A stretch of DNA of 64,000 nucleotides, taken from contig NZ_NKYF01000001.1 of the NCBI RefSeq assembly GCF_002262885.1, forward strand, positions 868,001 to 932,000, read 5' to 3'. A program made the position numbers and the translations under genes. The notes under the pieces were generated by a model that did no database searches, had not been told where the DNA came from, and saw only the letters and a program-made list of their open reading frames with translations. The stretch comes from Pseudonocardia sp. MH-G8. GTDB taxonomy: Bacteria > Actinomycetota > Actinomycetes > Mycobacteriales > Pseudonocardiaceae. This document shows, one piece after another, positions 1-9,240 of the stretch. Numbering within the stretch: position 1 is the stretch's first letter; the number at the start of each line of letters is the position of its first letter.

Positions 1-37
1 CCATCACCGACCGCAGCCGGCCCGGGAACCGGGACAT
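1..37 (-). CDS. Start of an unidentified gene, cut by the left edge
   Basis: Only twelve codons are inside the window. The call rests on a very good ribosome-binding site (GAGGAGG followed by CAGA and then ATG) and an open frame to the edge, beginning Met-Ser-Arg-Phe-Pro-Gly-Arg-Leu-Arg. It lies 174 bp downstream of adnA on the same strand. In mycobacteria adnB follows adnA with an overlap, but this N-terminus does not look like a UvrD-type helicase start, so its identity is open. The 174 bp before it hold no other gene that I can support. Confidence 0.35.
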   Translation of the reverse strand, partial: MSRFPGRLRSVM

Positions 38-211
38 TCTGCCTCCTCGTACCGCACACCGGAGGGAGCGCGGGGAGCGCCGGTGTGCACCGTGACCGTA
101 CCGGGCACCGGAACGGACAGAACGCCCTCCCGAGGAGCGCGATCGCCCGATCCGGTGATGAGCCCGCACCAAGAGTGACGCCGACAGGAGCAGGATGTTG
201 CCCCGCCGGGG

Positions 212-3200
212 CTACGCGTCGGGCACCGGTCGGCCCGATTCGCTCAGCGGGCAGCTCGTGCGCACGGGGCACCGGTCGCAGTCGGGACCGACGCGGGCCA
301 CGAACTGGGCCTCCGACGTCTCCTCGGCGCACTGCAGCAGGACCTCCCGCCAGCCCGCCAGCTCCTCCTCGCCCAGCGGGGGCTGAACCGGCTCCTTGGC
401 CTGCCCTCCCGACTTCTGGTCGGCGAGGTACACCAGCCGGGCACCCCCGGGCTGAGCCCCCGGCTCCAGCAGCTTCCCGAACGCGCCGAGGGCCGCCGCG
501 AGCTGGTAGACGGCGAGCTGGGGGTGCTCGGCGGCGGCCCGAGCGCTGACCGCCGTCTTGCCGGTCTTGACGTCGACGACGACCGGACGCCCCTGCGCGT
601 CGACCTCGAGCCGGTCGACGCGCCCCCGCAGGCGCAGCCACGGCCCGCTCGGGATCCGCTCGCCCTCGGCGCCCGGCTCGTGGCCCGGAGCATCGCCCGG
701 CTCGTCGCCCACGATGTCGACCTGCACCGGCTGCTCGACCGCCACCAGCCGCAGCCCTTCGGCCCGGCTCGAACGCACCCATCCCTCGAACGCCGCCAGC
801 ATCCCGCGCACCCGCTCCAGCTCGCGGCGGCCGAACCAGGGAGCGCCTGCGTCCAGCCGGGACCACGCCGACCGCAACGCCTGCTCCAGCTCGGCGCGTT
901 CCGCACCCGCCGCCTCGGCCTGCACCAGCGCATGCACCAACGATCCGGTGACGGCCGCGAGCGCACCCACGTCACCGCCCCCGTGGCGCTCCAGCACCCA
1001 CCGCAGCGGGCAACGCACGATCTTCTCCACGTCCGACGGCGAGACCGGCACGACCTCGCCGGGTGCGCGCAGCGGCACCTCGGTGGAGAGCGGGGCCAGC
1101 CCGTACCAGTCGTCGGGGTGGGCGCCCGGCACGCCCGCCTCGGCCAGCCTGGCCAGCTGCACCGCGGCCCGGCGCCTGCGCTCCTCGCACCGCGGATCGT
1201 CCGGCGCCGCCGGCGCGCAGATCGACCGGCGCAGCTCCCCGACGAGCTCGGCGAGCACCAGCGAGCGACCCGGCCGGAAGACCGGGCGGTCGGCGCTCGT
1301 GGCGGCCACCGGATCGAGCTCGTCGAGGAAGCGGGACGGCTGCTCGTCCTCCCCCTGCACGGCGCTGACCATCAGCGTGTGCCGGGCCCGCGAGCACGCC
1401 ACGTAGAACAGGCGCCGCTCCTCGGCCAGCAACGGCGCCACCCGGGACACGGTGGCCCCGACGGGTTCGGCCACCCCCGCCACCAGGTCGACGAGCCGCT
1501 CGTTGCCCAGCAGGCTGCCGCGCAGGCGCAGATCCGGCCAGCTGCCCTCCTGCACACCCGGCACGGCGACCACGTCCCACTCGCGCCCGCGGGCCGCATG
1601 GGCGGTGAGCAGGGCCACGGCCTCGCCCTGCGGGGCGCGCGGCGCCATCGACTCCCCCGGCAGCTGCTGGTCGGAGATGTACTCGGTGAAGCTCGCGACC
1701 GCCGCCCCGGGCAGCCGGTCGGCGTAGCGCGCGGCCGCGTCGAACAGCGCGAGCACGGCGTCGAGGTCCCGGTCGGCGGCCGCCCCCATCGGGCCACCGC
1801 GTGCGCTCCCGTCGCGCAGCCGCGGGCCGAGCCCGCACGCCTGCCAGACGCGCCACAGCACCTCCTCGGCGCTCTCCCCGTCGCGGATCGCGTCGCCCGC
1901 GACGGCGAGCAGCGTGCCCACCCGGCGCAGCGGCGCGGTCTCGTGCGGGGGCAGCGCCACCAGTGGGTCCGGGCGGCCCAGCGCGGCGGCGCGCAGCGCC
2001 TCCACGAGCAGCGGATCGCTGCCGGAGCGTTCGGCCTCCGCGTCGTCGTCCGGAGCCGCCCGGGTGACGGCGTGCAACCGGAGCAGCCCCCGCCGCAGCC
2101 GCCGCAGCCGCATCGGATCCGCGGACCCGAGGGGGGAGGTCAGCAGCGCGTTCGCGGCGTCGGCGTCCAGATCATCAGGCCGGGCGGCGCAGCGCAGCAC
2201 CATCAGGAGCGGGACGACGGCGGGCCTGCGGGCCAGCGGCAGCTCGTCGGTGGGCGCGGCGATGGGCACCCCGGCCGCCAGGAGCGCGCGGCGCAGCGTG
2301 GGCAGCGAGCGACGGGCGGACCGCGCCAGCACCGCCATCCGCGACCACGGCACCCCCTGCGTGAGGTGGGCACGGCGGAGCTGGTCGGCCACCCACCCGG
2401 CCTCCTGCGCGGCCGACCCGAACACCTTCACCTGCACCGAGCCGCCGGTTCCGGCACCGGGTTCGGCGTCACCCGCCTCACCCGCCTCACCCGCCTCTCC
2501 GGCCCGGGGGGCCCGTGCCCGCGAGTCGCGCGCTGGCTGCACCCGTGTCGCGGCGGACGTCCCCGGGCCGTCAGGGCTCCGGTGCTCGGAGCCCAGGACG
2601 TCGAGCTCCAGATCATCGGGACGGAGGTCGTCGGGAGGCGGGTCGTCGGGAGGTGGGTCCGCGGGAGGCGGGCTCGCGTGCCCTGGTGCGGCGCGCCGTC
2701 GCCCCGGCCCGGTGCCGGGGAGCCGGGCCGCGAGGCGGGTGACCGCGGCGCGGACCGCGGGGGCGCTGCGGTGGTCGACCGGGAGCACCACCGTCTCGGC
2801 CTCGACGGCGCGCAAGCCCTCGGGATCGGCGCCGCGGAAGTTCAGCACGGCCTGGTCGGGGTCGCCGGCGAGCAGGACGGTCTGCGCCGTGGCGCCGAGT
2901 GCCCGCACGAGCTCCATCTGCTGCGGATCGAGGTCCTGCGCGTCGTCGACGACGAGGTGGCGGACCCGCGCGCGCTCCGCGTCGAGCAGATCGCGATCTG
3001 CGGCGAGCGCGTCGAGCGCGGCCGCCACGAGCTCGGCGGCGTCCAGGGCCGGGGCCGTGGCCTGCGGCGCGCCCCTGCCTGCCGCGCCGCGCAGCAGGAT
3101 CACCTGCTCGTAGCTGCGGAAGAACCGGCCTGCCGCCCGCCACTCCGGCACCTCGTGGCGGCGCCCCAGCTCCGCGAGCTCCTCCGGCCCCAGGCCGCGT

Positions 3201-3799
3201 TCCCCCGCGCGCAGCAGCAACTCGCGCAGCTCGGCGGCGAAGCCGGGCATCCCCAGCGCCGGTCGCAGGCGATCGCTCCACCCGGAATCGGGCACCCCGC
3301 CGTGCTCGGGCCCGCAGAGCTCGCCGGCGAGCAGGTCGCGCACCACCGCGTCCTGCTCGGCACCGGCGAGCAGGCGCGGGGGCGGGTCGCCGTGGCGCGC
3401 AGCGTGCAGCCGCAGCACACCGAACGCGTAGGAATGCACGGTGCGGACGAGCGGCTCGCGCATCGTGCGCCCGACGCCCGGCTCGTGGGCCGTGTCGACC
3501 AGCCGCTCGCGCAGCTCCCCCGCCGCGCGCCTGCTCCCCACGAGCACCAGCGTGTGCGCCGGGTCCTCACCCGCGCGGATCCGCCGTGCCACGGCGGCCA
3601 GCAGCACGCTGGTCTTGCCCGTGCCCGGCCCACCGACCACGCGCAGCGGCCCGCTCCGGTGCTCCAGCACCCGCCGGGCGGCCGGATCCCACTCCGGCTC
3701 GCCGGACGCCGTGCGCGGTCTGCGCACGAGCCCGGGCGCCAGCGCGGCGCGATCGGGACGGACGTCGGTGCGGAGCACGGACCGATGCAACCACGCCAC
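212..3799 (-). CDS. adnA: AdnA-type helicase-nuclease subunit
   Basis: This is a UvrD/Rep-family ATP-dependent helicase fused to a RecB-like nuclease, the AdnA subunit of the actinobacterial AdnAB machine that resects double-strand breaks. The Walker A motif GGPGTGKTS lies near residue 60, motif II is VDDAQD and motif III is GDPDQAVLNFRG. The C-terminus carries the PD-(D/E)XK core (VDRLEVDAQGRPVVVDVKTGK, split by a short linker) and four cysteines for an iron-sulfur cluster: one in IVRCPLRW and three in CDRCPVRTSC. The GTG start has a GGAG seven bases upstream; an ATG at 3865 is an alternative. At 1195 residues it is longer than mycobacterial AdnA (about 1050 as I recall), mainly because of a Pro/Asp and Gly-Glu-Ala-rich linker between the helicase halves. 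No overlapping adnB follows. Confidence 0.9.
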   Translation of the reverse strand: MAWLHRSVLRTDVRPDRAALAPGLVRRPRTASGEPEWDPAARRVLEHRSGPLRVVGGPGTGKTSVLLAAVARRIRAGEDPAHTLVLVGSRRAAGELRERLVDTAHEPGVGRTMREPLVRTVHSYAFGVLRLHAARHGDPPPRLLAGAEQDAVVRDLLAGELCGPEHGGVPDSGWSDRLRPALGMPGFAAELRELLLRAGERGLGPEELAELGRRHEVPEWRAAGRFFRSYEQVILLRGAAGRGAPQATAPALDAAELVAAALDALAADRDLLDAERARVRHLVVDDAQDLDPQQMELVRALGATAQTVLLAGDPDQAVLNFRGADPEGLRAVEAETVVLPVDHRSAPAVRAAVTRLAARLPGTGPGRRRAAPGHASPPPADPPPDDPPPDDLRPDDLELDVLGSEHRSPDGPGTSAATRVQPARDSRARAPRAGEAGEAGEAGDAEPGAGTGGSVQVKVFGSAAQEAGWVADQLRRAHLTQGVPWSRMAVLARSARRSLPTLRRALLAAGVPIAAPTDELPLARRPAVVPLLMVLRCAARPDDLDADAANALLTSPLGSADPMRLRRLRRGLLRLHAVTRAAPDDDAEAERSGSDPLLVEALRAAALGRPDPLVALPPHETAPLRRVGTLLAVAGDAIRDGESAEEVLWRVWQACGLGPRLRDGSARGGPMGAAADRDLDAVLALFDAAARYADRLPGAAVASFTEYISDQQLPGESMAPRAPQGEAVALLTAHAARGREWDVVAVPGVQEGSWPDLRLRGSLLGNERLVDLVAGVAEPVGATVSRVAPLLAEERRLFYVACSRARHTLMVSAVQGEDEQPSRFLDELDPVAATSADRPVFRPGRSLVLAELVGELRRSICAPAAPDDPRCEERRRRAAVQLARLAEAGVPGAHPDDWYGLAPLSTEVPLRAPGEVVPVSPSDVEKIVRCPLRWVLERHGGGDVGALAAVTGSLVHALVQAEAAGAERAELEQALRSAWSRLDAGAPWFGRRELERVRGMLAAFEGWVRSSRAEGLRLVAVEQPVQVDIVGDEPGDAPGHEPGAEGERIPSGPWLRLRGRVDRLEVDAQGRPVVVDVKTGKTAVSARAAAEHPQLAVYQLAAALGAFGKLLEPGAQPGGARLVYLADQKSGGQAKEPVQPPLGEEELAGWREVLLQCAEETSEAQFVARVGPDCDRCPVRTSCPLSESGRPVPDA

Positions 3800-3901
3800 C
3801 CCGACAACTCCGCCGCCGGCGCACCCGACCCGACCCGGCGACGCACCCCGGCGGGGCGCCCGCATCCGTCGGATCCGGGGTCGTCCTGGCAGGCTGGCGA
3901 C

Positions 3902-4237
3902 GTGGACGAGGAGACCGTGGAGCAGGTGCGGGCGGCGGTGCGGGCGGTCCCGGCGGGCGAGACCGCCACCTACGGGGAGATCGCCGAGCGCACCGGGCTG
4001 CGCTCGCCCCGGCTCGTGGGCCGGATCCTCGCCGAGGACGGCCACGACCTGCCCTGGCACCGCGTCCTGCGCGCCGACGGCAGCTGCGCCCCGCACCTCG
4101 CGGCCGAGCAGAGCGCCCGGCTGCGGGCCGAGGGTGTCCTCATGGTGGACGGCCGCCTCCCCAGGCCGATCCGTGCGCGAGCTGCTCTGCCCACGGAGGT
4201 CGAGGACGGCGCACCCACGGCCCGCGACGGCAGTTGA
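3902..4237 (+). CDS. Alkyltransferase-like (Atl/MGMT-fold) DNA-binding protein
   Basis: The 111-residue protein is the DNA-binding half of the O6-alkylguanine methyltransferase fold. The family's active-site motif PCHRV is here PWHRV (residues 51-55), so the acceptor cysteine is replaced by tryptophan. That is the hallmark of alkyltransferase-like proteins, which bind alkylated guanines and flag them for nucleotide excision repair rather than repairing them. The helix-turn-helix region TYGEIAERTG is intact. It starts with GTG, is divergent from adnA with a gap of about 100 bp, and matches the position of Rv3204 beside Rv3202c in M. tuberculosis. The function is known for the family; in this organism it is inferred. 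Confidence 0.85.
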   Translation: MDEETVEQVRAAVRAVPAGETATYGEIAERTGLRSPRLVGRILAEDGHDLPWHRVLRADGSCAPHLAAEQSARLRAEGVLMVDGRLPRPIRARAALPTEVEDGAPTARDGS

Positions 4238-4300
4238 TCGTTGCGAGATCCAGCGATCCGCCCCGGCGAGGGCGCTCACCTCGATCTCGGACGATCGTTG
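4235..4300. repeat. Direct repeat of a GATCGTTGCGA motif
   Basis: The motif TGATCGTTGCGAGATC at 4235 recurs as CGATCGTTGCGAAGTC about 52 bp further on, in the gap between atl and the chelatase-like gene. Its complement resembles the GTACTT-TCGC-CGATC motifs found in other gaps of this window (34465, 47919, 48068, 48139, 48209). It could be part of a transcription end for the two convergent genes. Confidence 0.4.
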
Positions 4301-4410
4301 CGAAGTCGAGCTGCCCTCCGTCCACAGGGCGCTGCCGACGGTGTAGCCGGCACCCGGCCACACCCGACGGTCACCTCGCCTCGGAGCGTCCCGGGTCCGC
4401 GATGCGCGTC

Positions 4411-5133
4411 TCAGGCCGAGCGGGCGTGCGCGGCGAGGGCGTCCGCGTAACGCGCGCCCAGCACGTCGAGCACCGCGGGGTGGTCGGAGAGCGGGGCGCC
4501 CACGGCGTCCGCGCCTCCGCGTTCCAGGTTGCGCTGGAACAGCCCCGGCGCGAGCAGCCACGACGCCACGACCACCCGTTGTGCCCCCTCCGCGCGCAGC
4601 CGGGCCACCACGTCGGCGACACCGGACCGGTGTGGGTGCCCGGGCCCGCGCGCAGCGGCCGGGTCGCCGAGCACGATCTGCGCCGGCGTGACCGGCCGCC
4701 CCAGCAACCTGCCGAGGCGCCGGGCGGCGCGGGCGCCGTCGAGGCGGGCGTGCGGGTCGCTGGAGGCGGCGACGGCGAACACCACGGCGTCGTCCGGGCG
4801 GGCACCGGCATCGGCCAGCCGTTGCGCGGCGGCCGCGACGAGCAGGGGGTCGGGCCCGAACGCCTCGGCGAGCACGACATCGCGCCGGCCCGTGGCCCGC
4901 AGCTGCTCGGGGACGTCGGCGCGCACGTGGTAGCCGGCGGCGAGGAACGCGGGCACCGCCACGGTCGGCCCGGGCAGCTCGGCGAGGGCGTCGGCCGGGG
5001 TCGGTCCACGGACGTCGGCGTAGCAGGCCCGCACGGGTACGCCCAGCAGTCGCTGCGCCCGCGCGGCCACCCGCTCGGTGACGACGGAGCCGGCCGGGTC
5101 GCGCGTGCCGTGCGCGACGAGCAGCAGGTTCAT
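4411..5133 (-). CDS. Sirohydrochlorin chelatase-like protein (CbiX/SirB family)
   Basis: The N-terminus MNLLLVAHGTRD contains the AHGTRD motif of class II chelatases, which insert ferrous iron into sirohydrochlorin to give siroheme (or cobalt for cobalamin). A second chelatase repeat follows with ASSDPHAR and ASWLLAPGLFQRNLE. Both halves are present in about 240 residues, like the two-domain CbiX form. It is the last gene of the nitrite-reductase operon, and siroheme is the NirB cofactor, so the context argues for iron chelation. A GTG at 5151 overlaps the stop of nnaR (GTGA) and would add six residues; I kept the ATG because it opens the conserved strand. M. tuberculosis has a similar Rv0259c next to Rv0260c. 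Confidence 0.8.
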   Translation of the reverse strand: MNLLLVAHGTRDPAGSVVTERVAARAQRLLGVPVRACYADVRGPTPADALAELPGPTVAVPAFLAAGYHVRADVPEQLRATGRRDVVLAEAFGPDPLLVAAAAQRLADAGARPDDAVVFAVAASSDPHARLDGARAARRLGRLLGRPVTPAQIVLGDPAAARGPGHPHRSGVADVVARLRAEGAQRVVVASWLLAPGLFQRNLERGGADAVGAPLSDHPAVLDVLGARYADALAAHARSA

Positions 5134-5147
5134 CGGACCCGGGCGGT

Positions 5148-6326
5148 TCACCGGTCCCGCCCGCAGTTCGCGCCCGCCGGCTCCACAACGGGGTCGAGCG
5201 CCAGCCGGTACCCGCGCTTCACGACGGTCTGCACGAGCGCCGGCCGGCCGAGCGCGCCGCGCAGGCGGGCCATCGCGGTCTCGACGGCGTGCTCGTCGCC
5301 GCTCCCGCCGGGCAGGGACCGCAGGAGGTCGGCGCGGGAGACGACCCGGCCGGGCCGCCGGACGAGCGCCCGCAGCAGGGCCATCCCCGCGGGTGGCACG
5401 GTGCGCAGCTCCCCGTCCACGAGCACGGCGTGCCCGCGCACCTCCAGCACGTGCCCCGCGACCGGCAGCCGGCGCGCGCGCCGCGGCAGCTCCGCCTCCA
5501 GGTGGCGCACCATCGCCCCCAACCGGGAACGCTGCGGCTGCAGGGTCGGCACGCCCACGTCCTCCAGCGGGGCCGCGGTGACCGGCCCGACGCACAACGC
5601 GAGCACCGGCCCGCGCAAGGCCTCCAGCACCAGCTCCCGCATCCCGCGCTCGGCGCAGCGCGCGAGCAGGCTCGCGGCGGCCGGCGCGCTGGTGAAGGCG
5701 AGGACGTCGATCCCCCCGCAGACGGTGGCGTCGATCAGCCGGTCCAACGGGCCGAGGTCGGCGGGCGGCAACCAGCGGTAGACCGGCACCTCGACCACCT
5801 CGGCGCCCGCCACCGTCAGCGCCTCCACGACGTCGGGCAGCGGGTCGCCGTGCAGCTGCACCGCGATCCGCAGACCGTCGACGCCCCGCTCCAGCAGGTG
5901 GTCCAGCACCTCGGCCGACGACTCCGACTCCGGTGACCAGGCGTCCACCAGACCGGACGCCCGGATCGCCCCCCGCGCCTTCGGGCCGCGGGCGAGCAAC
6001 TCCCCGGCGCCGAGCGCCGCGAGCAGGTCCTCGCCGATCCCCCACCCGTCGGCGGCCTCGACCCACCCGCGGAACCCGTGACCCGTGGTGGCCACCGTGA
6101 TGTCCGGCGGGCGGGCGACGAGCGCGCGGGTGGCGTCGGCGAGCTCGGTGTCGTCGGCGACCGGGACGATCCGCAGGGCGGTGCCCTGCTGCACGACTGC
6201 GCCGCGGCGCTCGAGCATCGTGGCGAGCTCCTCGGCCCGGCGCGCGGCGGTGACGCCGACGGTGAACCCGGCCAGGGGCGGCACCGCGGCGGCGGGGGCG
6301 GATGAGGTGGTCACAGCGGCCGTCAC
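5148..6326 (-). CDS. nnaR: HemD-like transcriptional regulator with winged helix (NnaR type)
   Basis: Residues from about 20 to 280 resemble uroporphyrinogen-III synthase (HemD), and the last 95 residues form an OmpR-type winged helix ending in VVKRGYRLALDP. This fusion is known in actinobacteria as NnaR, a nitrate/nitrite assimilation regulator described as a co-activator with GlnR in Streptomyces and M. smegmatis; Rv0260c is the M. tuberculosis relative. The GTG start overlaps the nirD stop (GTGA), so it is co-transcribed with the genes it probably controls. Whether the HemD half still makes uroporphyrinogen III or only senses a ligand cannot be told from sequence. The operon position supports the regulator reading. 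Confidence 0.82.
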   Translation of the reverse strand: MTAAVTTSSAPAAAVPPLAGFTVGVTAARRAEELATMLERRGAVVQQGTALRIVPVADDTELADATRALVARPPDITVATTGHGFRGWVEAADGWGIGEDLLAALGAGELLARGPKARGAIRASGLVDAWSPESESSAEVLDHLLERGVDGLRIAVQLHGDPLPDVVEALTVAGAEVVEVPVYRWLPPADLGPLDRLIDATVCGGIDVLAFTSAPAAASLLARCAERGMRELVLEALRGPVLALCVGPVTAAPLEDVGVPTLQPQRSRLGAMVRHLEAELPRRARRLPVAGHVLEVRGHAVLVDGELRTVPPAGMALLRALVRRPGRVVSRADLLRSLPGGSGDEHAVETAMARLRGALGRPALVQTVVKRGYRLALDPVVEPAGANCGRDR

Positions 6327-6739
6327 GGTAGTCCGACCTGCAACCTGCCGTCGGCGACCCGCACCGGGAACACCGGCACCCGGGTCGAGGGATCGTCCAG
6401 GCATTCGCCTGTGACCAGGTTGAACACCTGCTTGTAGACCGGCGACGCGACCGTCGGCACGCCGTCGCGGTCACCGACGATGCCGCGGGACAACACGGCG
6501 GCTCCGGAGAACGGGTCGACGTTGCCGATCGCGTGCACGGCGCCGTCGGCCATCCGGAACAACGCCACCTGCACCGCCTCGCTCCCGGTCGCGAGGAGCG
6601 CCGCGGCACCGCGCTCGGGCAGCAACCGGTCGAGCGGGCACACCGTCTCCCAGCGCAGACCGATCGGCCCGCCACCCGTGTCCGCCGACCGAACGCCGTC
6701 GTCGAACGGGCGGACGGTCATCGATGGCTCGGCCGTCAT
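6323..6739 (-). CDS. nirD: Nitrite reductase small subunit NirD
   Basis: A 138-residue Rieske-fold protein, the usual partner of NirB in assimilatory NAD(P)H-dependent nitrite reductase (nitrite to ammonium, cytoplasm). It shows the family regions WETVCPLDRL, GNVDPFSGAAVLSRGI and SPVYKQVFNLVTGECLDD. As in other NirD proteins, the Cys-His pairs that hold a Rieske cluster are missing, so it is probably structural. The ATG overlaps the nirB stop by the ATGA arrangement, and its own stop overlaps the nnaR start. A second in-frame ATG lies six codons in. Confidence 0.93.
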   Translation of the reverse strand: MTAEPSMTVRPFDDGVRSADTGGGPIGLRWETVCPLDRLLPERGAAALLATGSEAVQVALFRMADGAVHAIGNVDPFSGAAVLSRGIVGDRDGVPTVASPVYKQVFNLVTGECLDDPSTRVPVFPVRVADGRLQVGLP

Positions 6740-9240
6740 ACCCGCACCACCGGCAACCCGAGCGCGACGGGCACCGGCTGGCCCCGCTCCTCGACGAACG
6801 AGATCGTCGGGTCCGGGGCGTCGGGCGCGTTGACGAAGGACACGAACCGCTCCAGCTTCTCGGGGTCGCGGAGCACGCCGCGCCACTCGTCGGCGTATCC
6901 CGCGACGTGCAGCTCCATGGCGGCCTCCAGATCGGCACAGATGCCCAGGGAGTCCTCGACGATCACCTCGCGCAGGTGGTCGAGCCCGCCGTCCATGGCC
7001 TCGACCCAGGCCGCGGTGCGCTGCAGGCGGTCCGCGGTGCGGATGTAGAGCATGAGGAACCGGTCGATCATCGCGATCAGCGTGTCCGTGTCGACGTCGG
7101 ACGCGAGCAGCTCGGCGTGGCGCGGGGTGAACCCGCCGTTGCCACCGACGTAGAGGTTCCAGCCGGTCTCGGTGGCGATCACGCCGAAGTCCTTGGACCG
7201 GGCCTCCGCGCATTCCCGGGCGCAGCCCGACACCCCTGACTTGATCTTGTGTGGCGCCCGCAGGCCGCGGTAGCGCAGCTCCAGCGCGACGGCCAGGCCC
7301 ACCGAGTCCTGCTGGCCGTACCGGCACCAGGTCGTGCCGACGCACGACTTCACCGTGCGCAGCGCCTTGCCGTACGCGTGTCCGGACTCGAACCCGGCGT
7401 CGACGAGGCGGCGCCAGATCGCCGGCAGCTGCTCGACGCGTGCGCCGAACAGGTCGATCCGCTGCCCGCCGGTGATCTTCGTGTAGAGCCCGAAGTCGCG
7501 GGCCACCTCGCCGATGACGATCAGGCCCTCCGGGGTGATCTCGCCGCCGGGGATCCGCGGCACCACCGAGTAGGTGCCGTTGCGCTGCAGGTTGGCCAGG
7601 AAGTGGTCGTTGGTGTCCTGCAGCGCCGCCTGCTCCCGGGACAGGACGTGCCCCGCGCCGAGCGAGGCGAGGATGGATGCCACCGCGGGCTTGCAGATGT
7701 CGCAGCCGCGGCCGGTGCCGTGCTGCGCGACGAGCTCGGAGAACGTGCGGATCCCGGTGCCCGCGACGATCTCGTAGAGCTCCGCGCGCGACACCGCGAA
7801 GTGCTCGCACAGGGCCTTCGAGACCTCGACGCCCTCCTGCGCGAGCAGCGTCTTGAGCATCGGGACGCACGACCCGCAGCTCGTGCCGGCCCGCGTGCAC
7901 GCCTTGAGCGCGGGGACGTCGTGCGCGCCGCCGCAGATCGCCGCGCGCAGGTCGCCCTTCGTGACGGCGTTGCACGAGCAGATCTGCGCGGAGTCCGGCA
8001 GCGCGTCCGCGCCGACCTCGACCCCGCCCGGGGCGATCATCGCCACCGGGTCCGCGGGCAGCGGCGAGCCGACGAGCGGGCGCAGCACCGCGTACTTCGA
8101 CGCGTCGCCGACGAGGACGCCGCCCAGGAGCGTCTGCGCGTCGTCGCTCACCACGAGCTTGGCGTAGGTGCCGGCGACGGGGTCGTTCACCACGACCTCC
8201 AACGCGCCCGGCGTGGTGGCCATCGCGTCGCCGAAGCTCGCGACGTCGACGCCGAGCATCTTGAGCTGCGTCGACATGTCCAGCTCGGCCGGCGTCATCG
8301 TCGCCGCGCCGCCGAGCAGCCGGTCGGCGACGACCTCGGCCATCGCGTACCCCGGCGCCACCAGCCCGTACGTGCGGCCGTCCAGGGCGGCCACCTCGCC
8401 GACGGCCCAGACGTGCGGATCGGGCGTGCGGCAGGCGGTGTTGACCAGGACGCCGCCGCGCTCGCCGAGCGGCAACCCGGCCGCGCGGGCCAGCCCGTCG
8501 GCGGGGCGGATGCCGGCGGAGAAGACCACGACGTCCGCGTCCAGCTCGACGCCGTCGGACAGCGCCGCGATGAGGCGGCCGCGGTCCTCGGCGATCCCGG
8601 TGACCGAGACACCGCAGCGCACCTGCAGGTCCTCGGACTCCACGAGCCGCCGCAGCACCGCGCCGCCGCCCTCGTCGATCTGCACCGGCATGAGCCTCGG
8701 CGCGATCTCCACGACCTGCGGCGACAGCCCGAGCAGCCGCAGCGCCCGCGCGGCCTCCAGCCCGAGCAGCCCGCCGCCGACGACCACCGCGGAGCGCCGG
8801 CCGGGCCCGGGTGCCGCGACCGCCCGCCCGGCAGCGGCCATGATCGCGTCGAGGTCGTCCAGCGTCCGGTAGACGAAGCAGCCGGGCAGGTCGCGGCCGG
8901 GCACCGGCGGCACGAACGGCACCGACCCGGTGGCGAGCACGAGCGCGTCGTAGCGCAGCTCGCGCCCGGACGCGGTGCGCACGACACGGGCGTCGCGGTC
9001 CAGCGCGACGGCGGGGTCGCCGAGGTGCAGCTGCACGAGCGGGTCCGCGGTCGCGGGCAGCGTCAGCTCCTCGGCGGACTTCCCGTCGACGTAGGACGAC
9101 AGCGCCACCCGGTCGTACGCGGGCCGCGTCTCCTCGCCCAGCACGGTGATGCGCCAGGTCCCAGTGGTGTCGCGGTCGCGCACCGCCTGCACGAGCCGGT
9201 GCCCGACCATCCCGTTTCCGACGACGACGAGTTCCCTCAT
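6736..9240 (-). CDS. nirB: Assimilatory nitrite reductase large subunit NirB
   Basis: This 834-residue cytoplasmic enzyme reduces nitrite to ammonium with electrons from NAD(P)H. The order is: FAD/NAD(P)-binding pyridine-nucleotide oxidoreductase domain (first GxGxxG VVVGNGMVG, second VVVGGGLLGLE); a BFD-like [2Fe-2S] region with CSCNAVTKGDL and CTRAGTSCGSC; a second cysteine pair in GCDICKPA; then the siroheme/[4Fe-4S] sulfite-reductase fold with the ligand motifs CVGTTWC and CAREC. All expected cofactor motifs are present and the length is normal. It overlaps both neighbours (ATGA at each end), so the NasB-like flavoprotein, NirB, NirD and NnaR are made from one message. Confidence 0.96.
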   Translation of the reverse strand: MRELVVVGNGMVGHRLVQAVRDRDTTGTWRITVLGEETRPAYDRVALSSYVDGKSAEELTLPATADPLVQLHLGDPAVALDRDARVVRTASGRELRYDALVLATGSVPFVPPVPGRDLPGCFVYRTLDDLDAIMAAAGRAVAAPGPGRRSAVVVGGGLLGLEAARALRLLGLSPQVVEIAPRLMPVQIDEGGGAVLRRLVESEDLQVRCGVSVTGIAEDRGRLIAALSDGVELDADVVVFSAGIRPADGLARAAGLPLGERGGVLVNTACRTPDPHVWAVGEVAALDGRTYGLVAPGYAMAEVVADRLLGGAATMTPAELDMSTQLKMLGVDVASFGDAMATTPGALEVVVNDPVAGTYAKLVVSDDAQTLLGGVLVGDASKYAVLRPLVGSPLPADPVAMIAPGGVEVGADALPDSAQICSCNAVTKGDLRAAICGGAHDVPALKACTRAGTSCGSCVPMLKTLLAQEGVEVSKALCEHFAVSRAELYEIVAGTGIRTFSELVAQHGTGRGCDICKPAVASILASLGAGHVLSREQAALQDTNDHFLANLQRNGTYSVVPRIPGGEITPEGLIVIGEVARDFGLYTKITGGQRIDLFGARVEQLPAIWRRLVDAGFESGHAYGKALRTVKSCVGTTWCRYGQQDSVGLAVALELRYRGLRAPHKIKSGVSGCARECAEARSKDFGVIATETGWNLYVGGNGGFTPRHAELLASDVDTDTLIAMIDRFLMLYIRTADRLQRTAAWVEAMDGGLDHLREVIVEDSLGICADLEAAMELHVAGYADEWRGVLRDPEKLERFVSFVNAPDAPDPTISFVEERGQPVPVALGLPVVRV

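Noticed and set aside
524..3900. Very long plus-strand open frame opposite adnA
   Set aside because: It reads as Arg/Ala/Pro/His-rich sequence with no motif, opposite a complete helicase-nuclease. It is an effect of high GC at the third codon position. Only its end, from 3902, is a real gene (atl).
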